From Acidimicrobiia bacterium (GTDB lineage: Bacteria > Acidobacteriota > Vicinamibacteria > Vicinamibacterales > UBA2999): 64,000 nucleotides of DNA. The stretch spans positions 62,001 to 126,000 of the forward strand of contig VFZG01000004.1 of NCBI GenBank assembly GCA_016871275.1, given 5' to 3'. Position 1 is the first letter of the stretch, and each line of letters begins with the position of its first letter. Below the pieces are notes generated by a model. The model searched no databases. It saw only the letters and a program-made list of their open reading frames with translations, and had not been told where the DNA came from. Below, piece by piece: positions 51,876 to 61,165 of the stretch. A program made the position numbers and the translations under genes.

Positions 51876-53087
51876 ATGTCCGCGATTTATCCCTTTGCCG
51901 CACTCCGGCCGTCGCCCAAGGCTGCCGCCACGGTCGCGTCGGTTCCCTACGATGTCGTAAACACCGATGAGGCGCGGGCGCTCGCCACGGGCAATCCGCT
52001 GAGCTTCCTGCATGTCTCCAGACCCGAGATCGACATGCCTGCCGGTGCAGATCTTCATTCGGAGGCGGCCTACCAGCAGGCGGCGTCCGCATTTTCCGCT
52101 CTTCAGACCGATGCCCCGCTAATCGTCGAAGACACGCCGAGCTTCTACGTCTATCGATTGACGATGGGGGCGCACGTGCAGGCGGGCGTGGCCGCGTGTT
52201 TCTCGATCGATGAATACGATCGCGGTCTGATCAAGAAGCACGAGAAGACCCGCCCCGACAAGGAGGACGATCGCACGCGCCACATGCTGGCAATCAGCGC
52301 GCAGACCGGACCGGTGTTCCTGACCTATCGGGGCTCGACGGCGATCGACGCCGCGGTGGCACGCATCGTGACCGGCGCCGCGCTGTTCGAGTTCACGGCG
52401 CCCGACGGAGTGCGGCACGAAGTGTGGCGGGTGCCGGCGGACGAGAACCAGGCGATGGTCGACGGCTTCGCGCACGTCGAGGCGCTCTACATCGCCGACG
52501 GTCATCACAGGGCGGCTTCAGCGGCTCGGGCTCGCACGGCGAAAACAGCGTCTGTGCCATCTGCGGCCCTGGCATCCGAGGCCGGTCGCGTCCTGGCCGT
52601 GGCGTTCCCCGACAACCAGATGCAGGTGCTGCCGTACAACCGCGTTGTCCGCGACTTGAACGGCAGGACGCCCGAGCAACTGCTGAAGCAGCTCGAGGGG
52701 AGGTTCTCCGTTCGCCCGGGCGGACCCGAATCGCCGACGCAGAAGGGCGTGATGGCGATGTACCTCGCCGGGCAGTGGTTCACCATCGATGTCAAGACCG
52801 CCGCCGATGCGCTGGATGTCGATGTCCTGCAGACGGCCGTGCTCGAGCCCATGCTCGGCATCAAGGACGTCCGCACCGACAAACGAATCGACTTCGTCGG
52901 CGGCATTCGCGGCACACAGGAGTTACAGCGCCTGGTCGATTCCGGCGCCTTTGCGGTGGCCTTCTCGCTCTATCCGGTGTCGGTGTGCGACCTGATGCGC
53001 ATCTCGGACGCCGGCGGGATCATGCCGCCGAAGTCGACCTGGTTCGAGCCGAAGCTGCGCGACGGACTGCTGTCGCATCTCATTTGA
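51876..53087 (+). CDS. DUF1015 family protein next to serine genes
   Basis: About 403 aa. YPFAALRPSPKAAATVASVPYD is the conserved start, then KKHEKTRPDKEDDRTRHMLA and YIADGHHRAASAARARTAK. Members commonly lie with serA and serC, as here, suggesting a role in serine metabolism, but no activity is established by the sequence. ATG at 51876 is preferred over 51864 because family similarity begins MSAIYPF. Confidence 0.85.
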   Translation: MSAIYPFAALRPSPKAAATVASVPYDVVNTDEARALATGNPLSFLHVSRPEIDMPAGADLHSEAAYQQAASAFSALQTDAPLIVEDTPSFYVYRLTMGAHVQAGVAACFSIDEYDRGLIKKHEKTRPDKEDDRTRHMLAISAQTGPVFLTYRGSTAIDAAVARIVTGAALFEFTAPDGVRHEVWRVPADENQAMVDGFAHVEALYIADGHHRAASAARARTAKTASVPSAALASEAGRVLAVAFPDNQMQVLPYNRVVRDLNGRTPEQLLKQLEGRFSVRPGGPESPTQKGVMAMYLAGQWFTIDVKTAADALDVDVLQTAVLEPMLGIKDVRTDKRIDFVGGIRGTQELQRLVDSGAFAVAFSLYPVSVCDLMRISDAGGIMPPKSTWFEPKLRDGLLSHLI

Positions 53088-53101
53088 GGGATCAGGGATC
53101 A
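53088..53101. repeat. GGGATCA heptamer repeat before serA
   Basis: Two GGGATCA units in tandem occur 3 nt before the serA ATG, identical in unit to the gltB array. The position would place the repeat over the ribosome-binding site. Confidence 0.7.
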
Positions 53102-53104
53102 GGC

Positions 53105-53424
53105 ATGAAAGTGCTGGTAGCCGACAAGTGTGAGAAATCCGGACTGGAAGCCCTGAAGGCTGCCGGTTGTGACGTCCTCTTCGAACCGGACGCATCCGGC
53201 GACGCGCTGGTTGACGCGATTCGCAAGTCACAGGCACCGGTGCTCGTTGTCCGATCGACCCAGGTGACCGACCCCATGATGGACGCGGGGGCGCTCTGTC
53301 GCTGATCGTGCGCGCCGGCGCCGGCGTCAACACCATCGACGGCGGGCCGTCGGCCCGCGCGCTGGATGCCATGCAGTCCAGTAATGCGGACATTCTCGAT
53401 CTGCAATTAGTGAAGCTTCCGTAG
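53105..53424 (+). pseudogene. serA: 3-phosphoglycerate dehydrogenase remnant (frameshift and large internal deletion)
   Basis: MKVLVADKCEKSGLEALKAA and LVVRSTQVTDPMMDAG are the SerA N-terminus. An extra G near 53290 shifts the frame. The correct frame then gives LIVRAGAGVNTID and jumps to ALDAMQSSNADILDLQLVKL-stop, the end of the C-terminal ACT domain. Roughly 1.2 kb encoding the NAD-binding domain is missing. The remnant cannot oxidise phosphoglycerate. It lies between DUF1015 and serC. Confidence 0.8.
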
Positions 53425-53435
53425 AGATTATCCAT

Positions 53436-54530
53436 ATGGCCACCACCACTCATCGCGTCTTCAATTTCTCCGCCGGTCCCGCAGTGCTGCCCGTTACCGT
53501 CCTCGAGGAGGCACAGCGCGATCTCGTGGCGCTGCCCGGCGTCGGCATGTCGGTGCTGGAAATCAGCCACCGGTCCAAGACCTTCGAAGGCATTCTCGCC
53601 AGGACCGAACAGGACCTCAGGACGCTGGGCGGTGTGCCGGCCAACTACCAGGTGTTGTTCCTGCAGGGTGGCGCATCGATGCAGTTCTCCATGGTGCCGC
53701 TCAACCTGCTGACCTCCGGCTCCACCGCCGACTACATCGTCACCGGCGGCTGGTCGCAGAAGGCCGTCAAGGAAGCGCAGCGCGTGGGCGCGGTGCACAT
53801 TGCCGGGTCCACGGAGAGCGAGAACTTCAGCCGCATTCCCCGGCAGGACGAGCTCAAGTTGACGACCGGCGCCGCCTACGTCCACTTCACCACCAACAAC
53901 ACGTTGTTTGGAACGGAGTGGGCGCATGAGCCGTCGGTCGGCGACCTGCCGCTGGTGGCCGATACCTCGTCGGACATGTTCAGCCGGTCCATCAAGGTCT
54001 CCAAGTACGGCCTGATCTACGCGGGCGCGCAGAAGAATCTCGGGCCGTCGGGCGTGACGCTCGTCATCATCCGCCAGGACCTGCTGGCGCGGTCGTCGAA
54101 GTCGCTGCACACCATGCTGAACTACGCGGTGCACGCCGAGAACGGCTCGATGTACAACACGCCGCCGTGCTTCGGCATTTACCTGATGGGCCTGGTGATG
54201 AAGTGGGCGCTGGCTCAGGGTGGTCTCGAGGCGATCGGCAGGATCAACGAGCGCAAGGCATCGAAGCTCTACGCCGAGATCGATCGCAGCGGCTTCTATC
54301 GCGGCACGGCGGAGAAGAACAGCCGCTCGCGGATGAACATCACCTTCCGGCTGCCCAGCGAGGAGCTCGAGAACAGGTTCGTGAAGGAATCGACCGCCGC
54401 CGGTCTGGACGGCCTGAAGGGCCACCGCTCGGTCGGCGGCATGCGCGCGTCAATCTACAACGCCTTCCCTGAGGAGGGCGTCGACGCACTGGTCTCGTTC
54501 ATGCAGGAGTTCGAGAGCAAGAACGGATAG
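53436..54530 (+). CDS. serC: Phosphoserine aminotransferase
   Basis: 364 aa PLP enzyme converting 3-phosphohydroxypyruvate and glutamate to phosphoserine. FNFSAGPAVLPVTVLEEA is the family start, VLFLQGGASMQFSMVPLNLL binds the PLP phosphate, and IYAGAQKNLGPSGVTLVI contains the Schiff-base lysine. Full length and intact, even though serA just upstream is broken. Phosphoserine would then need a serA elsewhere. Confidence 0.95.
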   Translation: MATTTHRVFNFSAGPAVLPVTVLEEAQRDLVALPGVGMSVLEISHRSKTFEGILARTEQDLRTLGGVPANYQVLFLQGGASMQFSMVPLNLLTSGSTADYIVTGGWSQKAVKEAQRVGAVHIAGSTESENFSRIPRQDELKLTTGAAYVHFTTNNTLFGTEWAHEPSVGDLPLVADTSSDMFSRSIKVSKYGLIYAGAQKNLGPSGVTLVIIRQDLLARSSKSLHTMLNYAVHAENGSMYNTPPCFGIYLMGLVMKWALAQGGLEAIGRINERKASKLYAEIDRSGFYRGTAEKNSRSRMNITFRLPSEELENRFVKESTAAGLDGLKGHRSVGGMRASIYNAFPEEGVDALVSFMQEFESKNG

Positions 54531-54565
54531 GTGGATAGGCCAATCGGCCGGTAGGGCAACAGGAA

Positions 54566-56038
54566 TTAGTTTTCAGGAGGGCGCTTGAAGCCTCGGCGGC
54601 CGCGTCGACGCCGGCCACGGCGGCGCCGGGGGCGGCCGTCACCCTGCGGCCGTTCGCCCTCCTCGGCCGGTGCGTGCGCGGCTTGGTCTCCCACCGCCTC
54701 GACGAAACCCTTCCAGTGTTCGACCACCGTCGGCGTATTGCCGTGGATGTCGAACCACGTCAGCGCATCTTCGAACGGCCCGCGATGCATCAGCGCCCGC
54801 TTGGCGCGCGCCGGCATTTCGACGTCGGCAATGCGCGACTGCAGTGACAGCAACTGGCGGAGCCGCTCCGTATCGCCGCGGGCGATTGGCAGCATGCCGA
54901 TCTTGAGGATCGGCTCCTTGGGCGGCCGCCGGAACTTCGTCCTCGTCTTCGGCGCAATCAGGTTGCCGACGTTGTCGTCGTCTTCCTGATCAGGCTCCGG
55001 TTCGACCGGATCCCAGCGCCTGCCCTGAGCGGAGTCGACGGAACGCTCGTAGCGAGGCATCAGGCCGAGCGGGAGCAGCACGGTGCCGAGCAGCACCGGG
55101 TTCCGCAGCGTGGCCGGGGCGACGTCGAACCTGCGGCGGTAGGCATCGAGCGCCGCCAGGCTGGTCCACAAGGCGTCGCTCTTCGCGCCCTTCTGGATCT
55201 CCGGAGTGGCCGGTTCGAGCAGACGATGTTCGGCCAGCGATCGGAACGTGTGCTCGGCATAGCCCGAGCGGAGGATCTTGTAGTACTCCTCGATCATCCG
55301 CGCCGGCGAGGCGGTCGCGATCAGTTCGCGATAGGTCGCAATCGCCGACACGATTGGCGGATCCAGCCGGAAGCCAAGGCGCGATGCCATGACGATGGCG
55401 CGCAGCATGCGGACGGGATCCTCCTGGAAGCGTTGGTTCGGATCGCCGATGCAGCGGATCAGCTGGTCCTTGAGATCCTGGAGCCCGCCGACGTAATCGA
55501 TGATCGAAAACGTGGCGATGTCGTAGAACAGCGCGTTGATGGTGAAGTCGCGCCGGAAGGCGTCTTCTTCCGGCGTGCCGAACGTGTTGTCGTGCGTCTT
55601 GTTCAGCAGCAGCGCCTGCGCATCGGCGCGGCCCTGGGCGACTGCGTCCAACAGCGGGTCATCGGGTGTGGCGCGCCGAGGCTCGCCACCGGCCTCTGGA
55701 GCGAAGGCGGATTCGCCTTCCGACCCGGCGGGGACGTTGCGCCTGAAGGTAGCGACTTCGATGGTCTTGGTGCCGAACCGCACGTGGGCCAGTCGGAACC
55801 GGCGGCCGATGATCCAGCAATTCCTGAACAGCTTCTTGACCTGGTATGGATGGGCGGAGGTCCCGATGTCGAAGTCCTTGGGCCGCCGGCTCAGCAGCAA
55901 ATCGCGCACGCTGCCGCCGACAAGATAGGCGACGTTTCCGGACTCGTGCAGGCGATACAGCACCTTCAGCGCGTCCGAATCGATGTCCCGGCGTGAGATG
56001 GGGTGCTCAGCCCGCGGGACGATCACCGGCTCGGTCAT
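54566..56038 (-). CDS. pcnB: Poly(A) polymerase/CCA-adding-type nucleotidyltransferase (PcnB-like)
   Basis: 490 aa, class II nucleotidyltransferase. ALKVLYRLHESGNVAYLVGG, SVRDLLLSRRPKDFDIGTSA (metal-binding D-x-D) and RRFRLAHVRFGTKTIEVA match PcnB. QEDPVRMLRAIVMASRLGF is the neck domain. The very basic Arg/Gly/Pro tail (RRRRGRRRRGRRGFKRP) is typical of PcnB RNA-binding ends. It polyadenylates RNA for decay. A dispersed 23-bp repeat is embedded in frame at 55020-55042 (SVDSAQGRRWDP). Confidence 0.9.
   Translation of the reverse strand: MTEPVIVPRAEHPISRRDIDSDALKVLYRLHESGNVAYLVGGSVRDLLLSRRPKDFDIGTSAHPYQVKKLFRNCWIIGRRFRLAHVRFGTKTIEVATFRRNVPAGSEGESAFAPEAGGEPRRATPDDPLLDAVAQGRADAQALLLNKTHDNTFGTPEEDAFRRDFTINALFYDIATFSIIDYVGGLQDLKDQLIRCIGDPNQRFQEDPVRMLRAIVMASRLGFRLDPPIVSAIATYRELIATASPARMIEEYYKILRSGYAEHTFRSLAEHRLLEPATPEIQKGAKSDALWTSLAALDAYRRRFDVAPATLRNPVLLGTVLLPLGLMPRYERSVDSAQGRRWDPVEPEPDQEDDDNVGNLIAPKTRTKFRRPPKEPILKIGMLPIARGDTERLRQLLSLQSRIADVEMPARAKRALMHRGPFEDALTWFDIHGNTPTVVEHWKGFVEAVGDQAAHAPAEEGERPQGDGRPRRRRGRRRRGRRGFKRPPEN
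55020..55042. repeat. Dispersed repeat copy inside pcnB
   Basis: CTGCCCTGAGCGGAGTCGAC matches the core of the repeat at 7244-7289 and 61176-61201. It is read in frame on the minus strand by pcnB in a variable linker region. Confidence 0.7.
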
Positions 56039-56046
56039 TCAACTCT

Positions 56047-57573
56047 TCATTGTAAGGGCTGCACGACCTGCTGGAACAGCTTCGCATCGATGTTCTTGAC
56101 GTCCGGGCGCTGCGGATCCTGCTCCGAAAACAATTCCATCCTGACGGACGGGCAGTGCGGGCCGAAGGAAGCCGGATCGTAGACGTAGAGGCCTTCGCGA
56201 ATCGTCAGCTTCTCGGAGACCTGGCGTTCGATGATGAACGGATGAATCGGCGTCACCTCCGTGCTGCCACAGTAGGCACGCATCCGGAGGAAATTTGAGC
56301 TGAAGCTCTTGAGCGGCGGGATCGCCATCCCCTGCGTTGCCCCCGCGCCGCGGACCAGCGTCTTCCAGAGGCGCTCCTCGAATTGCGGGCTGACGCGGAT
56401 CATGACGACCGGCAGCGACTCTCGAACGTAGTCGGACCAGCCGGCGAAGTCGTACCGCGGATTCGCGATCATGGCGTCATCGCGCACGTGTCGCGGCGTC
56501 ATGAGCGTGATGTCGAAGTCATCGGTCGCCACGGTCGGCGCCTGGAGCCTGGGGGCTGTCGGATCCGGCGGCCTGGCCGCGACGGGACGCGGATCCACCG
56601 GCAACGCGGTGGAGGGTGGCGGCACCTCCGCCAGCTTCTGTTCGACGGCGGCCAGGGCGTCGCACAGCCGGCCGACCGGCACCACCCACGAGTCGGTCCA
56701 GCGCCGCGAGCCCGCGTCACGTTCGTCGATGGCGCCAATGCCCAGCAACTCGCCGCCGGCCCCGAACACCGGACTGCCGGCGCTGTCGCGTGCCAGCGTC
56801 ATGTCGGAGAAGAGTGCCTGCGCGGTGGTTCGCGTCACCTGGCCTCCGGTCAGGCTCCTGGGCGCGAACATCGGCGACGCGATGGCAGTGAGTGCGTCCT
56901 TGAATGCCGGCGCCGATCGCGCGGCCCCGCACGCGGCATCCACCGGGCGCGTCGCGGCCATCACCGCCGGATCGATCCGGATCAGCGCGGCGCCCGTCAG
57001 CCGTTCCGACAGAATCACGCTGCCGGCGACCTTGGTGCGCCTGGAGCCGCTGGACATCTCCACTTCGACGGCAGTGGCGCCTCGAAGCGCGTGGTGACTG
57101 GTGGCGATCACGCCGCGGCGGTCGATCAGGAAGCCCGACGCGTGCACCGTCGGTGTCCACACCTCGACGACGGCGTCCTGCCAGTTCGCGAGAATCGCCG
57201 AACCGGAATTGGCGCGCACGCCGGGCGTGTCCTCCACGGTGGCGTTCGCGCCGTTGAGTTCCAGCACCGTTGCCTGGCCGGCGGTGACGGTGATCATCTG
57301 CGTCCAGCCGAACAGGCCGCCGCCGAACGCCAGCGGCTGATCGGACTCAACGGTGTAGAGGCCGGCCGGCAGTTTCATGTCGACGGTGCCATCCGGCCCG
57401 GTGCGCACCCGTCGCGGTTCGATCGTGGACGGGTTATCGCTCACCAGCAGCAGATACCGGGGAATCGCCATCGCTGCGCCGCTGGCATCCGCCATCACCA
57501 GGCGAATGCGGAGCACGCCCGTGTCCTGCACAGCGGCCACCGCGATCACGCAGGCCAGCAGCCTCGTCAACAT
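56047..57573 (-). CDS. Exported protein with degenerate trypsin-like domain
   Basis: 508 aa. Signal MLTRLLACVIAVAAVQ, an N-terminal beta-sandwich (PDGTVDMKLPAGLYTVESDQ), then a chymotrypsin-fold region. FLIDRRGVIATSHHALRGA holds a candidate catalytic His, and LARDSAGSPVFGAGGELLGI a candidate Ser. The position of the catalytic Asp (D-x-A-L in HtrA) reads GAALIRID. Proteolysis is doubtful. A proline-rich linker (about 315-350) leads to a C-terminal domain of unknown type. It follows pcnB by 8 nt on the same strand but is transcribed upstream of it. Confidence 0.65.
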   Translation of the reverse strand: MLTRLLACVIAVAAVQDTGVLRIRLVMADASGAAMAIPRYLLLVSDNPSTIEPRRVRTGPDGTVDMKLPAGLYTVESDQPLAFGGGLFGWTQMITVTAGQATVLELNGANATVEDTPGVRANSGSAILANWQDAVVEVWTPTVHASGFLIDRRGVIATSHHALRGATAVEVEMSSGSRRTKVAGSVILSERLTGAALIRIDPAVMAATRPVDAACGAARSAPAFKDALTAIASPMFAPRSLTGGQVTRTTAQALFSDMTLARDSAGSPVFGAGGELLGIGAIDERDAGSRRWTDSWVVPVGRLCDALAAVEQKLAEVPPPSTALPVDPRPVAARPPDPTAPRLQAPTVATDDFDITLMTPRHVRDDAMIANPRYDFAGWSDYVRESLPVVMIRVSPQFEERLWKTLVRGAGATQGMAIPPLKSFSSNFLRMRAYCGSTEVTPIHPFIIERQVSEKLTIREGLYVYDPASFGPHCPSVRMELFSEQDPQRPDVKNIDAKLFQQVVQPLQ

Positions 57574-57598
57574 TGCATACCAATTGTAGAGAGTTTCT

Positions 57599-58447
57599 GT
57601 GCTATCAAGTCTTGTTGTGCTGTCTGCGCCTTCTGTGGCCGCGGTGTTGAGGTCGTCTGCGCTCGCTGTGGCCCTGGTATTCGCTCTGGCCCAGCCTGCT
57701 GAGGCGCAGCGCGCCGAATTGGCCAGGGCCCGGACGCTCTACAATCAGCGACAGTTCGACGGAGCCATCGAGGCGGCCGCGGTCGCGTCGAAGACGCCGG
57801 CGACGGCTGATGCCGCCACGGTCGTGCTGGCCCGCGCCCATCTCGAACGCTATCGCGAGCGCGCCAACCCTGAGGATTTGTCTGCGGCACGTGCAGCGCT
57901 TGGCACGGTGCGGGTGTCGAACCTCGATGCGCGCGACAGCGTCGACTTCCAGATGGCGCTGGGCGAAGCGCTGTTTTTCGACGACGACTATGGCGCGGCG
58001 GCGACGATTTTCGAGAGCGGCATCGACGCGGCCGCGGCCCAGGGGCCGCAGACCGGAGAGGCGATGCTGGAGTGGTGGGGCAGCGCGATTGAGCGTCATG
58101 CCGATTCGCTCGAGCGCGACGCGCGGATCGCGGCGTCGGGACGGCTGCGCGATCGCATGACGCGCGAGCTGGCGAAGAACCCCGGGTCCGCTGCCGCGGC
58201 CTACTTCCTGGTCGTCGGCATCCGCGGTGCCGCCGAACCGGTCGAAGCCTGGAATGCGGCGATTGCCGGTTGGGTTCGCGCGCGGCTGGCGGGCGCACGC
58301 TCGGCTACGCTGCGCGCCGATCTCGACAAGCTGGTGCTCGAAGGCATCATTCCCGACCGCGTTGGCTCGGTCGCGGCCGACAAGCGCGCGCAGGAGGAAT
58401 CGGACCTGCGCGGTGAGTGGGCGGTGGTCAAGGAACGATGGAAGTAA
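57599..58447 (+). CDS. Exported helical-repeat (TPR-like) protein
   Basis: 282 aa. GTG start and a signal region (LAVALVFALAQPAEAQR), then ARTLYNQRQFDGAIEAAAVA and FQMALGEALFFDDDYGAAAT, both with TPR periodicity. No catalytic motif. Divergent from the trypsin-like gene, with a promoter region of only 25 bp between the starts; convergent with polA. Confidence 0.75.
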   Translation: MLSSLVVLSAPSVAAVLRSSALAVALVFALAQPAEAQRAELARARTLYNQRQFDGAIEAAAVASKTPATADAATVVLARAHLERYRERANPEDLSAARAALGTVRVSNLDARDSVDFQMALGEALFFDDDYGAAATIFESGIDAAAAQGPQTGEAMLEWWGSAIERHADSLERDARIAASGRLRDRMTRELAKNPGSAAAAYFLVVGIRGAAEPVEAWNAAIAGWVRARLAGARSATLRADLDKLVLEGIIPDRVGSVAADKRAQEESDLRGEWAVVKERWK

Positions 58448-58456
58448 AATCGCCTG

Positions 58457-61144
58457 TCACCCCTTGGCCTGGGTCCAGTTCTCGCCAATACCGGCATCAA
58501 CATCGAGGGGCACGTTGAGTGTCACCGCCGTCGACATCTTCTGCTTGACGAGCGCCGCCACCTCGTCTGCCTGATCCTTCGGCGATTCGAACAGCAGTTC
58601 GTCGTGCACCGTCAGGATCATCCTGGCCGTGAGGTGTGACTGCGCCAGTGCTGCGTCGACGTCGATCATCGCGCGCTTGAGGATGTCGGCGGCCGTGCCC
58701 TGGATCGGCATGTTCACGGCGATGCGTTCCGCGCCGGCGCGAATCTGGAAGTTGCGGCTGGTAAGCTCCGGCACCGGCCGCCGGCGGCCGAACATGGTCT
58801 TGACTGCGCCGCTGGCCTGCGCGTCGGCGAGCGTCTTGTCGATGAACGCCCGTACGCGCGGGAAGCCGGCGAAGTACGCGTCGATGAACTGCTGCGCGGC
58901 CTGCTGCGACACGCCGATGTCTTTCGCCAGCGTGAAGGCGGTTTTTCCGTAGAGCAGCGCGTAGTTGATGATCTTGGCGCGGCGGCGCAGCTCGTACGGA
59001 TCGAGCTGGCTGTCGGCCCCGAACACCCTGATGGCGGTCTGATCGTGAATGTCGTCGCCGCGCACGAATGCCTCGGTGAGCCTCTCGTCGCCCGACAGAT
59101 GCGCCAGCACCCGCAGCTCGATCTGCGAATAGTCCGCCGAGATCAGGACGTGCCCTGGCTCGGCGATGAAGGCGCTGCGAATCTGGCGGCCGATCTCGGT
59201 GCGGATTGGAATGTTCTGGAGGTTCGGGTCGCTGCTGCTCAAGCGGCCGGTCGCGGCCACCGCCTGGCTGATCTGCGTGTGCACGCGCCCGGTCTCAGGA
59301 TTCACCAGCGAAGGCAGCGCATCGATGTAGGTGCCCTTCAACTTCGACAGGCCGCGCCAATCGAGGATCAAGCGGCAGACTTGGTGCTGCAGCGCCAGCT
59401 CTTCGAGCACGTCCACCGCCGTGGAAGGCGCGCGTGACGTGCCGGTGCGCTTGAGCACCGGCAGCTGCATGCGCTCGAACAGCACTTCGGCCAGTTGCTT
59501 GGGCGAGCCGATGTTGAACTCGCCGCCGGCCAGCTCGAAGATGCGGCGGCTGAGATCCGTCATTTCCCGATCGAGCAGCACCGACTGCGACGCCAGCGAG
59601 CGCACGTCCACGCGCACGCCGACCCGCTCGATGGCCGCGAGGATCGGCACCAGCGGCAGCTCGAGATCGCGATAGACGGATTCGAGCGCGTCGCTCACCA
59701 GGACCGGCTTGACCTTCTGCGCCAGCTGGAAGGCGATGTCCGCGCGCTCGCCGGCGTAGTCCAGCACGCTGTCGACCGGCACGTGCGCGAAGGCGATGGC
59801 CTTGACGCCTTTGCCCCGAATCGCTTCTTCGGTGAGCGCCTTGTAGCCCAGCTGCTCCAGCGCCAGCGGCTCCAGCTCCTGGCTCGATCGGTTCGCGTCA
59901 ATCAGGTAGCTGGCGATCATGGTGTCGAACCCGTTCGGGTTCTGCACGTCGACACCATGGCGGCCCAGCACGATCAGGTCGGCTTTCAAATCGTGGCCGA
60001 TCTTTTCGATCGACGGATCCGTCAGCAGCGGCGCGAGGATTGCCAGCGCGTCGGCCTTCGCCATCGACACGCCGCTGCCAAACCCTTCGTGCCCCAGGGG
60101 AATATAGCGCGCCGTGGCAGCCTGGATGGAGATGGCGATGCCAACCAGAGTGGCCCTGACCGGCGCGGTGCCGTCGGTCATGACCTTCATGCTGAAGCGT
60201 CCAGCCGCCCGCAGCTCGGCGACCAGCGCCTTCAGCTCGTCGGTCGAGCCAATCAGCGCATAGTCCTTCTGCACCGATGACGCCGTTGGCGCGTACTCCG
60301 GTAGCAACGTGCGGAACTCCATCTTCGAGAACAGCGCGTAGCACCGTTCGCGATCGGCGCCCTTGAAACGAAACCGCTCCGTCTCAAACGGCACCTCCAC
60401 ATCCGTCTTGATCGTGACCAGCTGCCGGCTCTGGCGTGCCTGGTCCGCATGCGTCATGAGCCCCTCACGCTGCCGCTTGTTCTTGAGCTCCGGGGCATGC
60501 TGCAGCAGCGCGTCGAGCGATCCGTAGGTGCCGATCAGCTCGGTGGCGCCTTTCTCGCCGATGCCGGGCACGCCCTTGACGTTGTCAATCGAGTCGCCCA
60601 TCAGCGCCAGCACGTCGCACACCTGCGACGGTTCAACCCCCCACTTCTCTTTCACGCCCTGCGCGTCGTACCACGTGCCATCGTCCTTGGGGTTGTAGAC
60701 CCGAATGCCGTCGCCAACCAGCTGGAAGAAATCCTTGTCGCCGGTGACGATCGCCGCCTGCAGACCGTGCGCCGCCGCCTTCGACGCCAGCGTGCCAATC
60801 ACGTCGTCTGCCTCATAGCCCTCCGAGGTCAGGATCGGCACTCCCATCGCCTCACAGGCCTCGTGGACCCATGGCACCTGCTCGGCCAGGTCTCCCGGCA
60901 TTGGTGATCGGTTGGCCTTGTAGTCGGCGGCCATCTGGGAGCGGAACGTCTGCCCGCGCAGGTCGAAGGACGCGACGATGTACTGCGGTTGATGATCCGC
61001 AAGCAGCTTGCGGAGCATGGTGATGAAGCCGTAGGTGGCGTTGGTCGATTTGCCGTCGGAACGTGTCAGCCCGCGGATCGCGTGGTAGGCGCGATACATC
61101 TGGTTGCTGCCGTCGATCAGGAAAAGTGTGGGGCCGGAGGCCAT
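58457..61144 (-). CDS. polA: DNA polymerase I
   Basis: 895 aa. 5'-nuclease domain (TLFLIDGSNQMYRAYHAIRG; EADDVIGTLASKAA). Central 3'-5' exonuclease fold (about 310-490). Polymerase domain with SADYSQIELRVLAHLSG (motif A), RRRAKIINYALLYGKTAFTL (motif B) and LTVHDELLFESP (motif C). In the exonuclease fold the D-x-E of motif I is replaced (FSMKVMTDG) and Asp of motif III is Arg (YAGERAD), so proofreading is probably lost. Repairs DNA and removes Okazaki primers. Confidence 0.96.
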   Translation of the reverse strand: MASGPTLFLIDGSNQMYRAYHAIRGLTRSDGKSTNATYGFITMLRKLLADHQPQYIVASFDLRGQTFRSQMAADYKANRSPMPGDLAEQVPWVHEACEAMGVPILTSEGYEADDVIGTLASKAAAHGLQAAIVTGDKDFFQLVGDGIRVYNPKDDGTWYDAQGVKEKWGVEPSQVCDVLALMGDSIDNVKGVPGIGEKGATELIGTYGSLDALLQHAPELKNKRQREGLMTHADQARQSRQLVTIKTDVEVPFETERFRFKGADRERCYALFSKMEFRTLLPEYAPTASSVQKDYALIGSTDELKALVAELRAAGRFSMKVMTDGTAPVRATLVGIAISIQAATARYIPLGHEGFGSGVSMAKADALAILAPLLTDPSIEKIGHDLKADLIVLGRHGVDVQNPNGFDTMIASYLIDANRSSQELEPLALEQLGYKALTEEAIRGKGVKAIAFAHVPVDSVLDYAGERADIAFQLAQKVKPVLVSDALESVYRDLELPLVPILAAIERVGVRVDVRSLASQSVLLDREMTDLSRRIFELAGGEFNIGSPKQLAEVLFERMQLPVLKRTGTSRAPSTAVDVLEELALQHQVCRLILDWRGLSKLKGTYIDALPSLVNPETGRVHTQISQAVAATGRLSSSDPNLQNIPIRTEIGRQIRSAFIAEPGHVLISADYSQIELRVLAHLSGDERLTEAFVRGDDIHDQTAIRVFGADSQLDPYELRRRAKIINYALLYGKTAFTLAKDIGVSQQAAQQFIDAYFAGFPRVRAFIDKTLADAQASGAVKTMFGRRRPVPELTSRNFQIRAGAERIAVNMPIQGTAADILKRAMIDVDAALAQSHLTARMILTVHDELLFESPKDQADEVAALVKQKMSTAVTLNVPLDVDAGIGENWTQAKG

Positions 61145-61165
61145 CAGACCCGATATTATTCGATA

